A stretch of 64,000 nt of DNA from assembly GCA_949317995.1 (NCBI GenBank), contig OX439039.1, positions 53,744,785 through 53,808,784 of the forward strand, in the 5' to 3' direction. Made by a program: the position numbers and the translations under genes. Under the pieces are notes generated by a model, which did not search any database, was not told the DNA's origin, and saw only the letters and a list, made by a program, of their open reading frames with translations. The first letter of the stretch is position 1, and every line of letters begins with the position of its first letter. Positions 30,255 through 40,959 of this stretch are shown here, piece after piece. The stretch comes from Acholoe squamosa. Taxonomy: Eukaryota; Annelida; Polychaeta; Phyllodocida; Polynoidae.

Positions 30255-30850
30255 AATCTAACAAGGTGAGTGATCAACTGCCTTGCCATCCCTGGTGAGT
30301 CTAAGTGATCACGATCCTCGCCAACTGTGGTGAACATGCGCTATGGCATGGTGTGCATTTCATCTAGTGAGGTGAGTGATCACTCAGGGTGAGTGTGGGT
30401 GATCAAGATCCTCACCATCTGTGGTGAACCTGTGCTATCACGAGGTACACGTTTCATCTAGCAAGGTGAGTGATCACCCGAGTGACCATCCCCCGTGAGT
30501 GTGAGTGATCATCTTGCCATCCATTGTAAATGTGCGTTATGACGTGGTACATGTGTGTCTCATCTAGCAAAGTGAGTGCCCAGTCAACAAAAAAACATTA
30601 TTTAACGTCAAAAAACCATTTATAATGTTTTAAAATGTTTTGCCTTGATAAGGAGCCATAGGGAAACGTGCTGAAACATTTTGCAACGTTTTTTGTTGAC
30701 TGGATGATCACTCATATCACCATCCCTGGTGAGGATGAGTGATCACCATCCTCGCCATCTGAGGTGAGGCCATGTGATCACCACCATTCCTTTTTCTGGT
30801 GATCTTGTGCTATAGCGACGTCATGTTCTATCAAGTGACATGTGTGAGCC
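30255..30850. repeat. Minisatellite, ~94-106-bp unit (GTGAGTGATCA)
   Basis: Units begin TCTAGCAAGGTGAGTGATCA; TCTA anchors lie at 30257, 30363, 30457 and 30563. Each unit contains TCCTCGCCATCTGTGGTGAAC and a GTGCTAT motif. The last part is interrupted by the MITE at 30580-30703. Confidence 0.8.
30580..30703. mobile_element. 124-bp MITE with CCAGTCAACAAAAAA ends
   Basis: CCAGTCAACAAAAAAACATT faces AACGTTTTTTGTTGACTGG. The interior is made of ACGTT/AATGTTTT words that also fold. It splits a minisatellite unit, so it inserted after the array formed. Confidence 0.85.
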
Positions 30851-32039
30851 ACTTCACACAGGTTGACGAGGAGTCACGACAATTTGCTGGGTGGTTAATG
30901 CAGAATGTGTGTAGGAAGATTGCAGGGTTTCCTCTTTCATTTCATTTAGATTAACATTAGCAGCAAATGATCCTATTCTATTTTGTATACCATGACAGTG
31001 TCAATAACCGCCTGTACTCTTATGCAGACTGAATTAAAAGTAAATGCAACAATTAGATGGTCAGCAAAAGTCAGAATAATGGTCCATTATCACAAGATTT
31101 GATGATTTTTCTGGCAACATTGGATGCTTTCCTTTGTTAAAGTTTTTCTTTTGTGTTTACTCAGAAGGAACATTTTACACAATTGAAGTCACCCCTTGAA
31201 TTTTGTGTATAAGGGGAGGAGGTTTAAGGATATTCCATGCTCACCACTACCATAAATTCCCGCATATAAGCAGTAGCTATATATACCCCAAGCCACACAG
31301 CTTTTATGTTGGGTTCTACGGTAGGATGGACCCTGCAATAAACTCCCACCTTGCACCCCATACAATCATAAGCTACACTCTGACTTTAGGAGATTGCTAT
31401 CAGCCTAGATGTCAGGATATTGATGTTTTAGTATTGTTCTATAAGTTTAAATACCCTCCTATAGCGCTGACTCGGGAGGCTCTGTGTACACAGACATGAT
31501 CCATCTATCTCGCCTTTTCACACCAGCAAGTGGTCAGCTTTACATTACATAATCCTGTGTAGATTTCAGGAACGAGCAGTACAACGAGAGTTGGGCACCG
31601 CTTTGGCTGATCACGGTTATTGGCATATAGATTTCAATGCCAGAATGGCACCAACTTTTGTGCACCACGTAACCATAAGCTGCACTCTAACTAAAAGAAC
31701 ATTACTATAAGACACAAGAGGCATCAGGTTTGCATGTGTATGCTGCGGCTTAAACACGAGGTAGTTAACAGTACTAGAAAATGCGCCACGTAACCCAAAA
31801 TGACGGTATTCTCCTAATAGGTCTCTTGAAGTGCACACGGCTGTGTGTGGATGAGTGTGAACACCATTTTGGAATTCTTAGTACACTGTGTGGGAATATT
31901 TATGGATACCTACCAGGTACAAGCAGACATTGGAAACACCTAGAGGGAATGTCTCTTCTGGGCTGGCATGTAGATGCAGAACGAGGCTGGGCATTAATAT
32001 TCTACCGTTGTAGTGTAACGACATAGCATCAGCTCCAGA
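30851..32039. other. Intergenic with a partial CCGTAA-family fragment
   Basis: CATAAATTCCCGCATATAAGC near 31250 resembles the end of the TA-flanked MITE family. No gene is supported. Confidence 0.4.
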
Positions 32040-32560
32040 ACGTGGATTTTTTTTTGGCCCATGATCTGAGGAAAGTTACTCCAGGAAGGTAGTGGGATTC
32101 CTCACTCTTAACACCATTACAGCCCTGCATCTGGTGGTCACTGTTGATAACACTGGTGCGACTGCTCTACCAAACCTTATATAATTACTTCTTTAAGTGC
32201 TGATTGTACAGATCAGTCGTAGTACATTACTTATAATCACACACTCTGATTTTTAGGGTTTCAAATCGTAGTGGATGTGTGCTGTTGTACCATCTTGAGA
32301 AATTCCCTCATGGAAGGCATTTCTCAACATGCAACTACGATTTGAAACCCTAAAAATTAGGGTTGCCAGTCTAATATAATCCACTGCGACTGCTGTGAAT
32401 GACCAGCACTTGTGCAGTTATTACATAGAGTTTGGTAGGACAGTCGTATTAGTGCCATCTTTAGTCATCACTAGACGCAGAGCTGTAATTGCATTAGAGT
32501 TAGGGATCGCACTACAATTTGAGGGGTCTAGTAATTCTTTAGCAATCAGTGACCATTTCG
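32040..32560. repeat. Dispersed foldback family, two copies head to head
   Basis: 32085-32300 repeats the 24830-25110 sequence in direct orientation (CATTACAGCCCTGCATCTGGTGGTCACT). 32310-32530 is the same sequence inverted (CATCACTAGACGCAGAGCTGTAAT). The centre pairs GATTTTTAGGGTTTCAAATC with its complement, so the whole block is a large imperfect palindrome. Confidence 0.75.
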
Positions 32561-32719
32561 AATATATTTTTTCAGCTCTCATATATATACTACCGCAATG
32601 GAGATGAGGGTCATTTGCCTTGGCGACCTCCTCAAATAACACAAAATTGTAGGTTCGCTAGGGTTCTGTCAGTAAGGCAGAATGAAACAAAGAAGTTGTA
32701 GACTGTCAAAATATAGCAA
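32561..32719. other. Spacer
   Basis: Nothing recognised. Confidence 0.4.
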
Positions 32720-32860
32720 GATAGCTAGAAGGGCCTTTCTCAACATGATATGACAGCACACAACTTCTACGACTTGAAACCTTCAAAATTAGAGTGGGTG
32801 ATTGTAGTTAATTCCCTACGACTGCCCTGTACGATCAGCACTTAAAGATGCAATTTCAAC
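32720..32860 (-). repeat. Dispersed foldback family, partial inverted copy
   Basis: CTTTCTCAACATGATATGAC, GACTTGAAACCTTCAAAATTAGAGT and ACGATCAGCACTTAAAG match the inverted arm of the 32040-32560 block. Confidence 0.6.
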
Positions 32861-33739
32861 TAAAATGACCAGGTGGAAAGTCATTAATTAAACACACTGT
32901 GTCCTATTACCTATTCCTGAAACGAATGATGTATAGCATTTTGATGTGAATGCTCTCTATTTCTGTATAAAAGAGGTACCCAGATGTACAATACCTCCTA
33001 TCTATGGCAGGAAATGTAAATCAGGTTTCTCACTTGTCCAGGGCAGGTAAGGACTATAACAGAAGGGGGCTCCACCAGCTGGCCTCTACAATTATACCAC
33101 CTGCTTTACTACCTGCCTTAATGGGTGTCCTGTGTTGTTTGTTGCTACTTGTGAAGTGTTGCACATTGTCTCATATCATTTGCAATAACAATTTGGAATA
33201 CAAGCAATATATGTAAACCCTTGTTTCAAACAAAACTTGTTGATGTGCATACCTTAGCCACAAGGTGCCACTAATGGGCCATTAGGATTGCAGTCTACAG
33301 AGGTGATTACTCATCCATGAAGTACCAAAACATGTGCTATGTTATCCAGTGGTTTTAGTGTCGACCTACAGTAAAAATTATGTGTGATAATGAGCCTATT
33401 TCATGTTGAAATATATTGCACAATGTTTTACAACTCAAGGAGGATTTATAGGATTGTATTACTCATACAAATATGGCACAACTGAAAAATGAGAGAATTT
33501 TAGTTGGGATACGATCTTTAATGTAGTATTAACATAGGGTTTAGGCCAAAGTCCACTGTGAGACTAAACCTTTTTGTTAATACAGATCGCATTGGGTATA
33601 CATACAGTTGCATCAGACTAACTCTTGGATAATAATCATGTGACATGTACCGGGAAAGGAGGCATTATAGTACTTTGCACTAAGACCCCTTTTAGCAGAT
33701 CAAATCAAATTTTGCTTTTCAAGCAATTGCAGGAATGAT
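32861..33739. other. Intergenic, nothing recognised
   Basis: No gene. A short dyad, GGCCAAAGTCCACTGTGAGACTAAACC, lies near 33545. Confidence 0.4.
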
Positions 33740-33990
33740 AATTTTGATAGTAGGGTTCACTAGGCAATATACCATACAACTGCCTCCGTGTGCATCTATT
33801 TGTATGCAACTAGCTCAAGATCGAATCCTATGTTGCATATTGGACCCACGGCTTTTGGCGGGGCAGTCATACCAGTGCAATCATTAGTTACCACTAGATG
33901 CAGGGATATAGAGCAAGGGATCCCACTACGATTTGAAGGGTTGAAGTCGTACCATCTTGAGAAATGCCTTCCTGAACACTTCCTGAATCA
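33740..33990 (-). repeat. Dispersed foldback family, copy 4
   Basis: Contains ATTAGTTACCACTAGATGCAGGG, CCCACTACGATTTGAAGGG and the end CCATCTTGAGAAATGCC, as in the other copies. Confidence 0.6.
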
Positions 33991-34048
33991 AACGACCCAC
34001 ATTCTGTGCCCATACATCGTGGCCCTTTGGGGAAGCAAGTGAGAATTG

Positions 34049-34346
34049 CACTGAAAACATGGAAGATCCGAAACTAGTCAGCTCTTTAGGTCCTCAAGTT
34101 GACGATACCTAAAACTACAACTTTAGGTAGTCAAAATGACAACTTTAGGTCATCATCCTGATGACCTGAGTCGTCAGGATGACAATACTGACAGTACAGA
34201 ATCGTCATAGTGACGACTCAGGTCATCAGGATTACGACCTAAAGTCATCATTTTGACTACCTAAAGTTGTAGTTTTGGGGTATCGTCAACTTGAGGACAT
34301 AAAGTGGTCACCGCTGACTAGTTTCAGATCTTTCATGTTTTCAGTG
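34049..34346. mobile_element. Near-perfect foldback element, GTCGTCA family, copy 1
   Basis: The two halves of this 298-bp element are inverted copies: CACTGAAAACATGGAAGATC at the left end faces GATCTTTCATGTTTTCAGTG at the right. The arms are built from repeated AGGTCGTCA/TGACGACC-type words around a loop near 34190. Offset by one base, the flanks TGAGAATT and TGAGGATT suggest an 8-bp target duplication, as in hAT elements. Confidence 0.75.
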
Positions 34347-35767
34347 TGAGGATTATTTGGTCAGAGCCAGACTGGTGAAACAGTGGCTTCAGCGGGTTAA
34401 CAATTTCTTCCATACAACTTACCTATTCCACGATGCATGGAAAAGAGAAATGCATAATCAAAACTGCAACAGTTTCTGGTGTTTTGAAAATAGAATTTTG
34501 AAGGCCCAAGTAAAGCTGGTTTTATAAGATGAGTGGTAGGGTGTGTGGTATTTGGACTGGAGTGGATCGTGGGTGGAAAGTACGGTTAGTGGCTGGAGGA
34601 GGTGGAATGCTGCACGGGAGTGATTGGATCTTGAGTAAGGATGATGTACCGTCTCAATATCACCTGTCATAATACATGGGAAATAGGATCTAGTCTGGAA
34701 GAGGCTCATACCCACCTTAAGATGCTACCTGCTAAGTGTGGCATATGTCATTGTGGTTATGGATCAGGAGATTACCAAGAATAAGGACACAAGACCAATT
34801 CTATACAACTTATAAGGGTTCCTGCCCGAGTTCCATTATATCCAGTTATAGCACAATGTGAGTTGGAGAGGTTGGCAGAACGCAAGTCATTGAGAGCAGA
34901 CCATCTTGGTTTACTGGCTCCACAGATTCTCAACGCTTAGGACACATGGGTTCTCAAGATTTAATTGTGGGAATTGTGAAACAGCATAAATACATATGAG
35001 GCAAAACGTAAAATAAAGAAATGATTATCCAACCAAAAATGCTCTTTTAGTCAGCAAACCCGTTATATATACAAAGACTACAGACCCAAAGAAATATATC
35101 TTTAAATAAACATCGGTCCTGCAGATTATACGACACAGCAGGCTATGGTGTCTGGCACGTCATTGGCTTTTAAAACTAAATGTTCTTTGTCAAAATATTG
35201 CATCCATAATCAAAATTAAATGGCTAGTTATGCAGTAGTACAAAGGAAAAATCTATCTGAGGGGCATCTGATAATTTTTTTTCATAAAATATACATTTAT
35301 TTCATCTACTATGTGAAACCTCTTATTTAAAGTGCACAAAATACATTTCCAACCGGTAGCACAATCTTTTAATTAGAATCGACTTGAAGGTAACTTAAAA
35401 ATAACGGGAACGTAAAATATAACAATCAGGATTGGCTGGTCTTACTTAGATTATAAAGGTGAAGTACGAATCCATGACTATGTATCTATTGCCCCGTAAC
35501 GGTCGATATGGTTTCATTACTTACAAATTAGGTTCCTAAAAACTCTATGTGATATCCCATTAGTATGTAGATTAATTGCCCTCTGGATAGTACTGTAAAT
35601 TAGCGGCATTCCATGTGATGATACCTATGTTGGCTTACTCTAAAATAACATACATGTATGCAGATCCACTGTATATCTACAGTAAGCTAATGCATTTCAG
35701 ACAACTTTCATGTTTCAAATTAAATAGGGCTAAGTAAGGTATAGAGTGGGTAAGCCTCCAGTATACT
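34347..35767. other. Intergenic, nothing recognised
   Basis: No gene. A GGTCCTGCAGATTATA motif near 35115 resembles the repeat at about 4380. Confidence 0.4.
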
Positions 35768-36470
35768 CACTGAAAACCTACGAGATCTAGAACTCGTCAA
35801 TAGTGGTTGACGATACCTATATCTACAGCTTTAGGTCGTCATGGGGTCCTCATAGGTGATGACTTATGGTTGTCACTGACAACCTAAAATTGTCACTTAG
35901 GCTGCTCTCTACAACCATATAGCCCTGCATATAGATGACATATTCAGTGTTTTTGTTTTTGTAAATTATTTTGTAACCCCCCCTTCCTCCCTCAGTCAGT
36001 ATTTATTAGGGGTATTCCTAGCCCATTATCATGGGCTAAGTTGAAAATGACATAGTACTGTTTCAGCACTAATGTATACACGTATGCACTCAATGTATAA
36101 GGGCTTATACTCTAGTGCTATCCATAAGAGAGGCGTCATTACACGATCTACCTGTTTTTAAACCTTTTCTACTTTGGGGGCCCTATCTTTTCTAGGTACA
36201 TTTGTATCAAACATTACCCATAATCTCCTTTTCAAAATAGACACTTAAGCAAAAAGGATGTAAAGATAAGAGACAATATAAAGCCCAGGGTACATCGTTT
36301 GTATCATAAACATTCATAGTGGGGACCTCTTATGGCAAACACCAAAACTAGTAGTAAAAGCCAAGGTGATCAGTATGACAACTTAGGGTAGTCACAAAGG
36401 CCTGACGACCCTCTGACGACCCAAAACTCATCATATATGACAACCTTCCAATGGCGGTGGGTTTTCAGTG
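35768..36470. mobile_element. GTCGTCA-family foldback element, copy 2 (longer)
   Basis: Begins CACTGAAAACCTACGAGATC and ends GGTGGGTTTTCAGTG. The arms are full of GTCGTCA/TGACGACC words and the centre is unrelated AT-rich sequence. The 8-bp flanks AGTATACT and CTTATACT agree at six positions, again hinting at an 8-bp target duplication. Confidence 0.6.
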
Positions 36471-36573
36471 CTTATACTTATGGTGAGGTGAGTGTGCGTG
36501 GCAGTTGGAACGCTGCTTGGAGTGATTGGATTCTGGGTGAGGATAATATATGGTGTCACCACCACCTGTCAAG

Positions 36574-36919
36574 GAAATAGGATCTAGCCTGGAGGAGGGA
36601 GGAAACACACCTCAAGATGCTACCTGCTGTGTGACATCAAATCATATCTAGGTAGGGTTCAGTATAGGTACTTATGACTGCCCATCCTAGAGGGCAAAAA
36701 TAGGAAACGAACATGACATCAATGTTTATGATTCAATAACCATTTCCATCCTTGCAACAATGTTAGAAATGAGGTGAGCAGGTTAGTTGTGATAAATATA
36801 TCTGCCAAAAGGCCTCTCACCTGGGCCATATATAATCTTATAGTCATGCATCACCATGTACTCATATTCCTGGATCTAGATGTTGGATCCTTGTTCAATA
36901 AACACTGAAATATATATAT
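36574..36919 (+). repeat. 346-bp direct duplication, left copy
   Basis: Matches 39187-39532 at a constant offset of 2613 bp; the one difference I found is near 36690. It lies immediately upstream of the truncated PAT-like element and ends in a short TA run. Confidence 0.93.
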
Positions 36920-36924
36920 GGAAC

Positions 36925-36944
36925 TATATACACTCGTGTATATT
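36925..36944. promoter_or_regulatory. Terminal palindrome of the second PAT-like element
   Basis: TATATACAC-TC-GTGTATATT, the same palindrome as at 12222-12241, six bases from the element end. It is kept although most of the surrounding A repeat has diverged. Confidence 0.5.
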
Positions 36945-37011
36945 TATATAATTAGCCGCGGACGGTTAGGGACTATTTGCTGCGCGCAAGGATACCAATG
37001 ATGTCATAGTA

Positions 37012-37072
37012 TGACGTCATAGTCAACAACCCCACTGGTATATAAGAAGTGGTTTCAAAGTAACCGTCAATT
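37012..37072 (+). promoter_or_regulatory. CRE + TATA + initiator promoter of the second element
   Basis: TGACGTCA at 37012-37019, TATATAAG at 37039-37046 and TCAATT at 37067-37072, with the A at 37069, thirty bases from the TATA start. Same order as in the first element, within AACCGTCAATTGGC versus AACCGTCAGTTGGC. Confidence 0.65.
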
Positions 37073-37175
37073 GGCTTGATTCACCTGGACAGGTAACACC
37101 ATGCTGGGTGTTCCCTGGAATTTTAAATTTTAAAAGCAGTTTTTTCCGGTTTATTGCTGGGATATCGGCTCAAAC

Positions 37176-38231
37176 ATGGGGAAAAAAACTACTGCAGGTG
37201 CGAAGAAGAAGGGTTTGTCGAAAAAATCGGCTAAATCGGCTAAAACGGACCGAGAATCGGCCAATTTGGGATCTTCGAGCAGTTTAACTTCTCTATGTGG
37301 GGGTCTGGAGCCCTTGCAGCCTAATATGCCACAGGCTAGAGAGAGTGAGACTGCTGACCAGACGAGGCTGGACTTGATGGAGGAAGACCTTTTGGATATA
37401 AAGAAGATGCTGCGAGATGTTATTGCTAGCCAAGGGGCCCGTAAGGACGAGATGAATCCTTTGAGCGGACCGGACAGCGGGGCGGCGGGAGCACGTGCAT
37501 CTGTATACAAACAAGATTCGAGAGACGCGAAACCAAGGCGACGGGGGCGTGGTCTACAGCGGGACGTTGACAATGACAGGGTCCATAGCAACCAAGATGG
37601 CGGCGAGTGGATCAGAGCAGGACGTAGAGGTCGTCAGGCAAGATCGAAATCATCGTATACTGCTCGTCACAGGAGTCCCAACTCATCAAGAGGGTCGTCA
37701 ATGGACTCGTCAATTCATCGCCATCATGCTAAGCAAAAAATTGGTGAGTTTGACCACGAACAGTTTGTTAAAAAACGCGATAAAGTAGATAGCATTGAGA
37801 AGCTAGTACTGGTCAACATCAAGTTCATTGTAGATTATTACAAGGACGGTGAGGATGTAGAAGGAATGCTTAGACATCTCCAGATGTTGGTTGAAAAATC
37901 TGATACAAAGATTTTCACTATAAAAGCCTTGGTAGCATATGATAAGTCCGTTAGGGACAGGGCTAATATCGATGGTTTAGATGCCTTTGCAATGATTGAA
38001 AATTCGGATATCCTCCGTCATTTGTCCTACGACGGAACAGTACAAGCCCAGAAGGCTTATTCCACTAAGTCGAAAAATTCTGGGAAATTTAAAGTATCTA
38101 CAAATTCATGTTATGCCTTTAACAGGGCTGAGGGATGTACTAGGGACCCATGCAAATATAGGCATGTATGTAGCTCATGTACCAAATCAGGCCACAGTAG
38201 AGTGGACTGTCAGGTAAATAAGTGTGACTAG
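37176..38231 (+). CDS. Gag-like protein of the second PAT-like element
   Basis: 351 aa, starting MGKKTTAGAKKKG at the ATG that aligns with the start of the first element's gag. The N-terminus is Lys/Ser-rich. The middle domain (VEKSDTKIFTIKALVAYDKS, LSYDGTVQAQK) is conserved between the elements. The C-terminus has CCCH, C-x8-C-x4-C-x3-H, from CYAFNRAEGC, then a knuckle C-x2-C-x4-H-x4-C. It ends in UAG, and the frame stays open into RT, as in the first element. The frame is intact although the rest of the element is lost. Confidence 0.85.
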   Translation: MGKKTTAGAKKKGLSKKSAKSAKTDRESANLGSSSSLTSLCGGLEPLQPNMPQARESETADQTRLDLMEEDLLDIKKMLRDVIASQGARKDEMNPLSGPDSGAAGARASVYKQDSRDAKPRRRGRGLQRDVDNDRVHSNQDGGEWIRAGRRGRQARSKSSYTARHRSPNSSRGSSMDSSIHRHHAKQKIGEFDHEQFVKKRDKVDSIEKLVLVNIKFIVDYYKDGEDVEGMLRHLQMLVEKSDTKIFTIKALVAYDKSVRDRANIDGLDAFAMIENSDILRHLSYDGTVQAQKAYSTKSKNSGKFKVSTNSCYAFNRAEGCTRDPCKYRHVCSSCTKSGHSRVDCQVNKCD

Positions 38232-39200
38232 GATTGTACAGGTGGCCAGGTTCCTATATGTGATAGTGTGTCGATGCCAAAATCGTATATAGTAGGTTTG
38301 GTAGATCCTGGTTCGCCTCCACCCGTTGCTCCAGCTCAGGGTGTTGGTTTGTGTAATGCTGGAGTGGTAGAACCTGTCCCCCCTAGTGGTTTCGGTGTGG
38401 CAAGTTTTCAAACGAAATTTGGGAATGATATTAATATTAAAACCAACTCTGTTGGTGTGGATGTATCATATGGTGGCCCAGTACAGGGCATGGTTAAACC
38501 ACTGTTTACGGTTGCTATTAATAATTTACCTAGCATCGAAGTGTATGATAGCTGTATAAATGGTGTGTGTGATTGTATACATTATATTCATGGTAAAAGG
38601 TCTCAAATTTTGCCTTGCAGAGTGGCCCCTTTCTTAACCCAAAAAGGAGTTATTAATATAGATGATAAAGAGGCATTATTCTTATGGCAAGGTTTTGTTG
38701 AGGGGTTCAGGATAGTTGACCCTGAATGCAATACTTCTTATGATTGCAGAAATTATAAGTCCATTCTTGAAGGAAATTTCTATAAGGAATTTTGTAGTAT
38801 ATTAGTGGAGGAGTTAGAAGCGGGTCTGGTGTCCAAAGTTGAAAACAAACCAAAGTGCATCCACTCTCTGGGCGGTGTGGAGAAGGTAAATGGCAAGCTA
38901 AGGCCCATAACTGACTGCAGTATGCCGGAAAAGATTTCCATTAATAACTATATGTGCAAGACTAGTTCTACCTTCTCTTACAATAATATTGGTACGGTCA
39001 CAGCTCAGTTAGATAAAAATGATTTTATGAGCGTAGTAGATTTAAAATCTGCCTATAGAACCATTAATGTTTATGGTCCCCACACTGATATGCAAGGATT
39101 TAGATGGGACTTTGGTCAAGGTGAAGGTTTCTATGTGAGCAACAGGTTAACTTTTGGACTCAAATGTGCCCCTTATATATTCAATAGAAATAGGATCTAG
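38232..39200 (+). pseudogene. Truncated reverse transcriptase of the second PAT-like element
   Basis: The frame is open from the codon after the gag UAG; the first ATG is 38274. It aligns with the first element through KCIHSLGGVEK, ITDCSMPEKISINNYM, motif A VVDLKSAYRTI and motif B RLTFGLKCAPYIF. It breaks off at 39186, where sequence identical to the left flank begins, so the last few codons come from that flank. The YLDD motif, RNase H and recombinase are missing. Confidence 0.9.
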
Positions 39201-39520
39201 CCTGGAGGAGGGAGGAAACACACCTCAAGATGCTACCTGCTGTGTGACATCAAATCATATCTAGGTAGGGTTCAGTATAGGTACTTATGACTGCCCATCC
39301 TAAAGGGCAAAAATAGGAAACGAACATGACATCAATGTTTATGATTCAATAACCATTTCCATCCTTGCAACAATGTTAGAAATGAGGTGAGCAGGTTAGT
39401 TGTGATAAATATATCTGCCAAAAGGCCTCTCACCTGGGCCATATATAATCTTATAGTCATGCATCACCATGTACTCATATTCCTGGATCTAGATGTTGGA
39501 TCCTTGTTCAATAAACACTG

Positions 39521-39532
<12 letters not shown>
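39187..39532 (+). repeat. 346-bp direct duplication, right copy
   Basis: Repeats 36574-36919. At the junction with the truncated RT the bases GAAATA are shared by flank and near-shared by the expected RT sequence (GAATAT), a microhomology. It continues into the AT run. Confidence 0.93.

Positions 39533-39580
<48 letters not shown>
39523..39580. repeat. (AT)n microsatellite
   Basis: About 28 AT dinucleotides, ending exactly where the LTR begins. Confidence 0.95.
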
Positions 39581-39582
<2 letters not shown>

Positions 39583-39970
39583 GCGTAGACCGAGGGGGAG
39601 GCGGTGGAAGCGAAACCATCCTGGTATGGGGGCGTGGAAGCCACCGATCCCGGAGTCACGTTAGGAGCAATCATCGCCTGGCAGTGCTTGGGGGAATGTT
39701 CACCGCTGCTGGCACCGTGCCAAGTGTGCCAGCGTCGGGGGAATGGCAAGCGTATATATAGTGGTTGTGTTTCTCCAACGAGGAGAGAGGAGGTCCGTGC
39801 TGGTCAAGACTCATAGCCCGGCTTGCCCCAGTGGTGAAAGCAGATAAGAGATATTCACCGACGGCTTAGATGGTGTGGCCAGAAGCCAGGTAATAAACAA
39901 ATACTAAAGTTGATGGAGTCTTCGTGGTCCTTTCCATAGAGCTAAGACTACAGGTATTCGGAACGCTACA
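39581..39970 (+). repeat. 5' LTR (390 bp, TG...CA)
   Basis: Begins TGGCGTAGACCGAGG and ends CGCTACA. A TATATATA box lies near 39752. The first 268 bases match the 3' LTR; the last ~120 are present only here. Confidence 0.85.
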
Positions 39971-39995
39971 TTGCTGACAGCGGTGTTTCGAGCTC
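39971..39995 (+). promoter_or_regulatory. Candidate primer-binding site
   Basis: TTGCTGACAGCGGTGTTTCG directly follows the LTR end, where a tRNA primer-binding site is expected. I cannot say which tRNA it would fit. Confidence 0.35.
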
Positions 39996-40004
39996 ACGTA
40001 GGAA

Positions 40005-40590
40005 AATGGAGAGGCCGATGGAGGAACCAGACTTTGGCTTTGAGGATCTGGAGGGGGCTGAGTGACCTATGGTCACCATGAGGCCAAAAGGGATAGAGAG
40101 GCCAAGGGAGGATCTCGCAATCCGACAAGAAGAACCTCAAGACAGAGTGCGAACAGAGAAAAGGGAGGTTGACTCAGAAGGGGAGGAACAGTACAAATGG
40201 CCATAGGAAAAGATGGAGATTCAGCCTAAGGAGAAGGTAGGGGCTACGGTTGGTCAAAACAAAAGAAGGAGGGGGCGTCGACCTGAAGTTCTCCAGGCCG
40301 GAGGCAAGACGCCTGAGCGGGCAGAGCTTCTCGGGAAGCACCTGGAGGCATTCCAGGTAGGAAAGGAGGACACGGGCCATTCCACCTTGGCGAAGCACCG
40401 CATCAACACGGGAGACCATACACCCATCAAGCAACCCCCCTGCCGGCTGGCATCCCATAGACAGGAGAGGACAAAAGGTGTGTCGGAGGTTCGTAGTTTC
40501 CTGGGGCTGGCGGGGTATTAACGAGCATTCATCCCTGAATTCTCCTCTATAGCCAGGCCGCTGAGTGCCCTAGCGGAGAAGGGTAGGACC
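40005..40590 (+). pseudogene. Gypsy 5' leader and RT ends, RT catalytic core deleted
   Basis: A short charged start (MERPMEEPDFGFEDLEGAE at 40014) with an early stop is followed by the N-terminal RT region: AELLGKHLEAF, then KHRINTGDHTPIKQPP, the typical entry to a Gypsy RT. The frame then passes straight into SEVRSFLGLAGY and FIPEFSSIARPLSAL, which lie after the RT catalytic domain. About 170 residues, including the YxDD centre, are missing without a frame change. There is little or no room for gag here. Confidence 0.8.
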
Positions 40591-40920
40591 TGATTGTGAG
40601 GATGCCATCTATAAACTAAAGAGGCAGCTAACAAAGGCACCAATCTTGGCCTTTCCCCGACCAGAGGGCCAATTGATAATGGACACCAAAGCCAGTGACA
40701 CTGGGTTGGGGGTGGTGCTCAGCCAGGAGCAGGAGGGAGGAGAAAGGGTTTTGGCCTACGGGAGCCGTACCCTTAGCAATTTGGAAAGAAACTATTGTGT
40801 CACTCGGAGAGAGTTGCTGGCTATGGTCTTTGGCCTCAGGAAGTTTCGTCATTACTTGGTGGGGGGGCCAGTGGTGGTACGGACAGACCATGTTTCCTGC
40901 AGTGGCTGCAGGGGGTGATA
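40591..40920 (+). pseudogene. Gypsy RNase H relic
   Basis: Frame 40646-40918 shows LIMDTKASDTGLGVVLSQ (first catalytic Asp), RVLAYGSRTLSNLERNY, CVTRRELLAMVFGLRKFRHY (Glu) and RTDH, the standard Gypsy RNase H. It ends early by a frameshift after the RTDH motif. Confidence 0.85.
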
Positions 40921-40959
40921 GGGCGCTGGTGGGAAACACGGGAAGGCCGGAAGTGCTTC

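Larger units (their letters stand above)
36919..39186 (+). mobile_element. Second, divergent PAT-like element, truncated inside RT
   Basis: A1 starts TGGAACTATATACAC at 36919, and gag and RT follow in the same order as in the complete element. The proteins are clearly homologous but diverged, so this is another family and not a copy of the first. The element stops after about 300 codons of RT, just before the catalytic YLDD, and YR, B1, A2 and B2 are absent. Confidence 0.9.

Noticed and set aside
28886..30850. CRISPR-like array
   Set aside because: Units are long, diverged and contiguous with no unique spacers; they are minisatellites in eukaryotic DNA.
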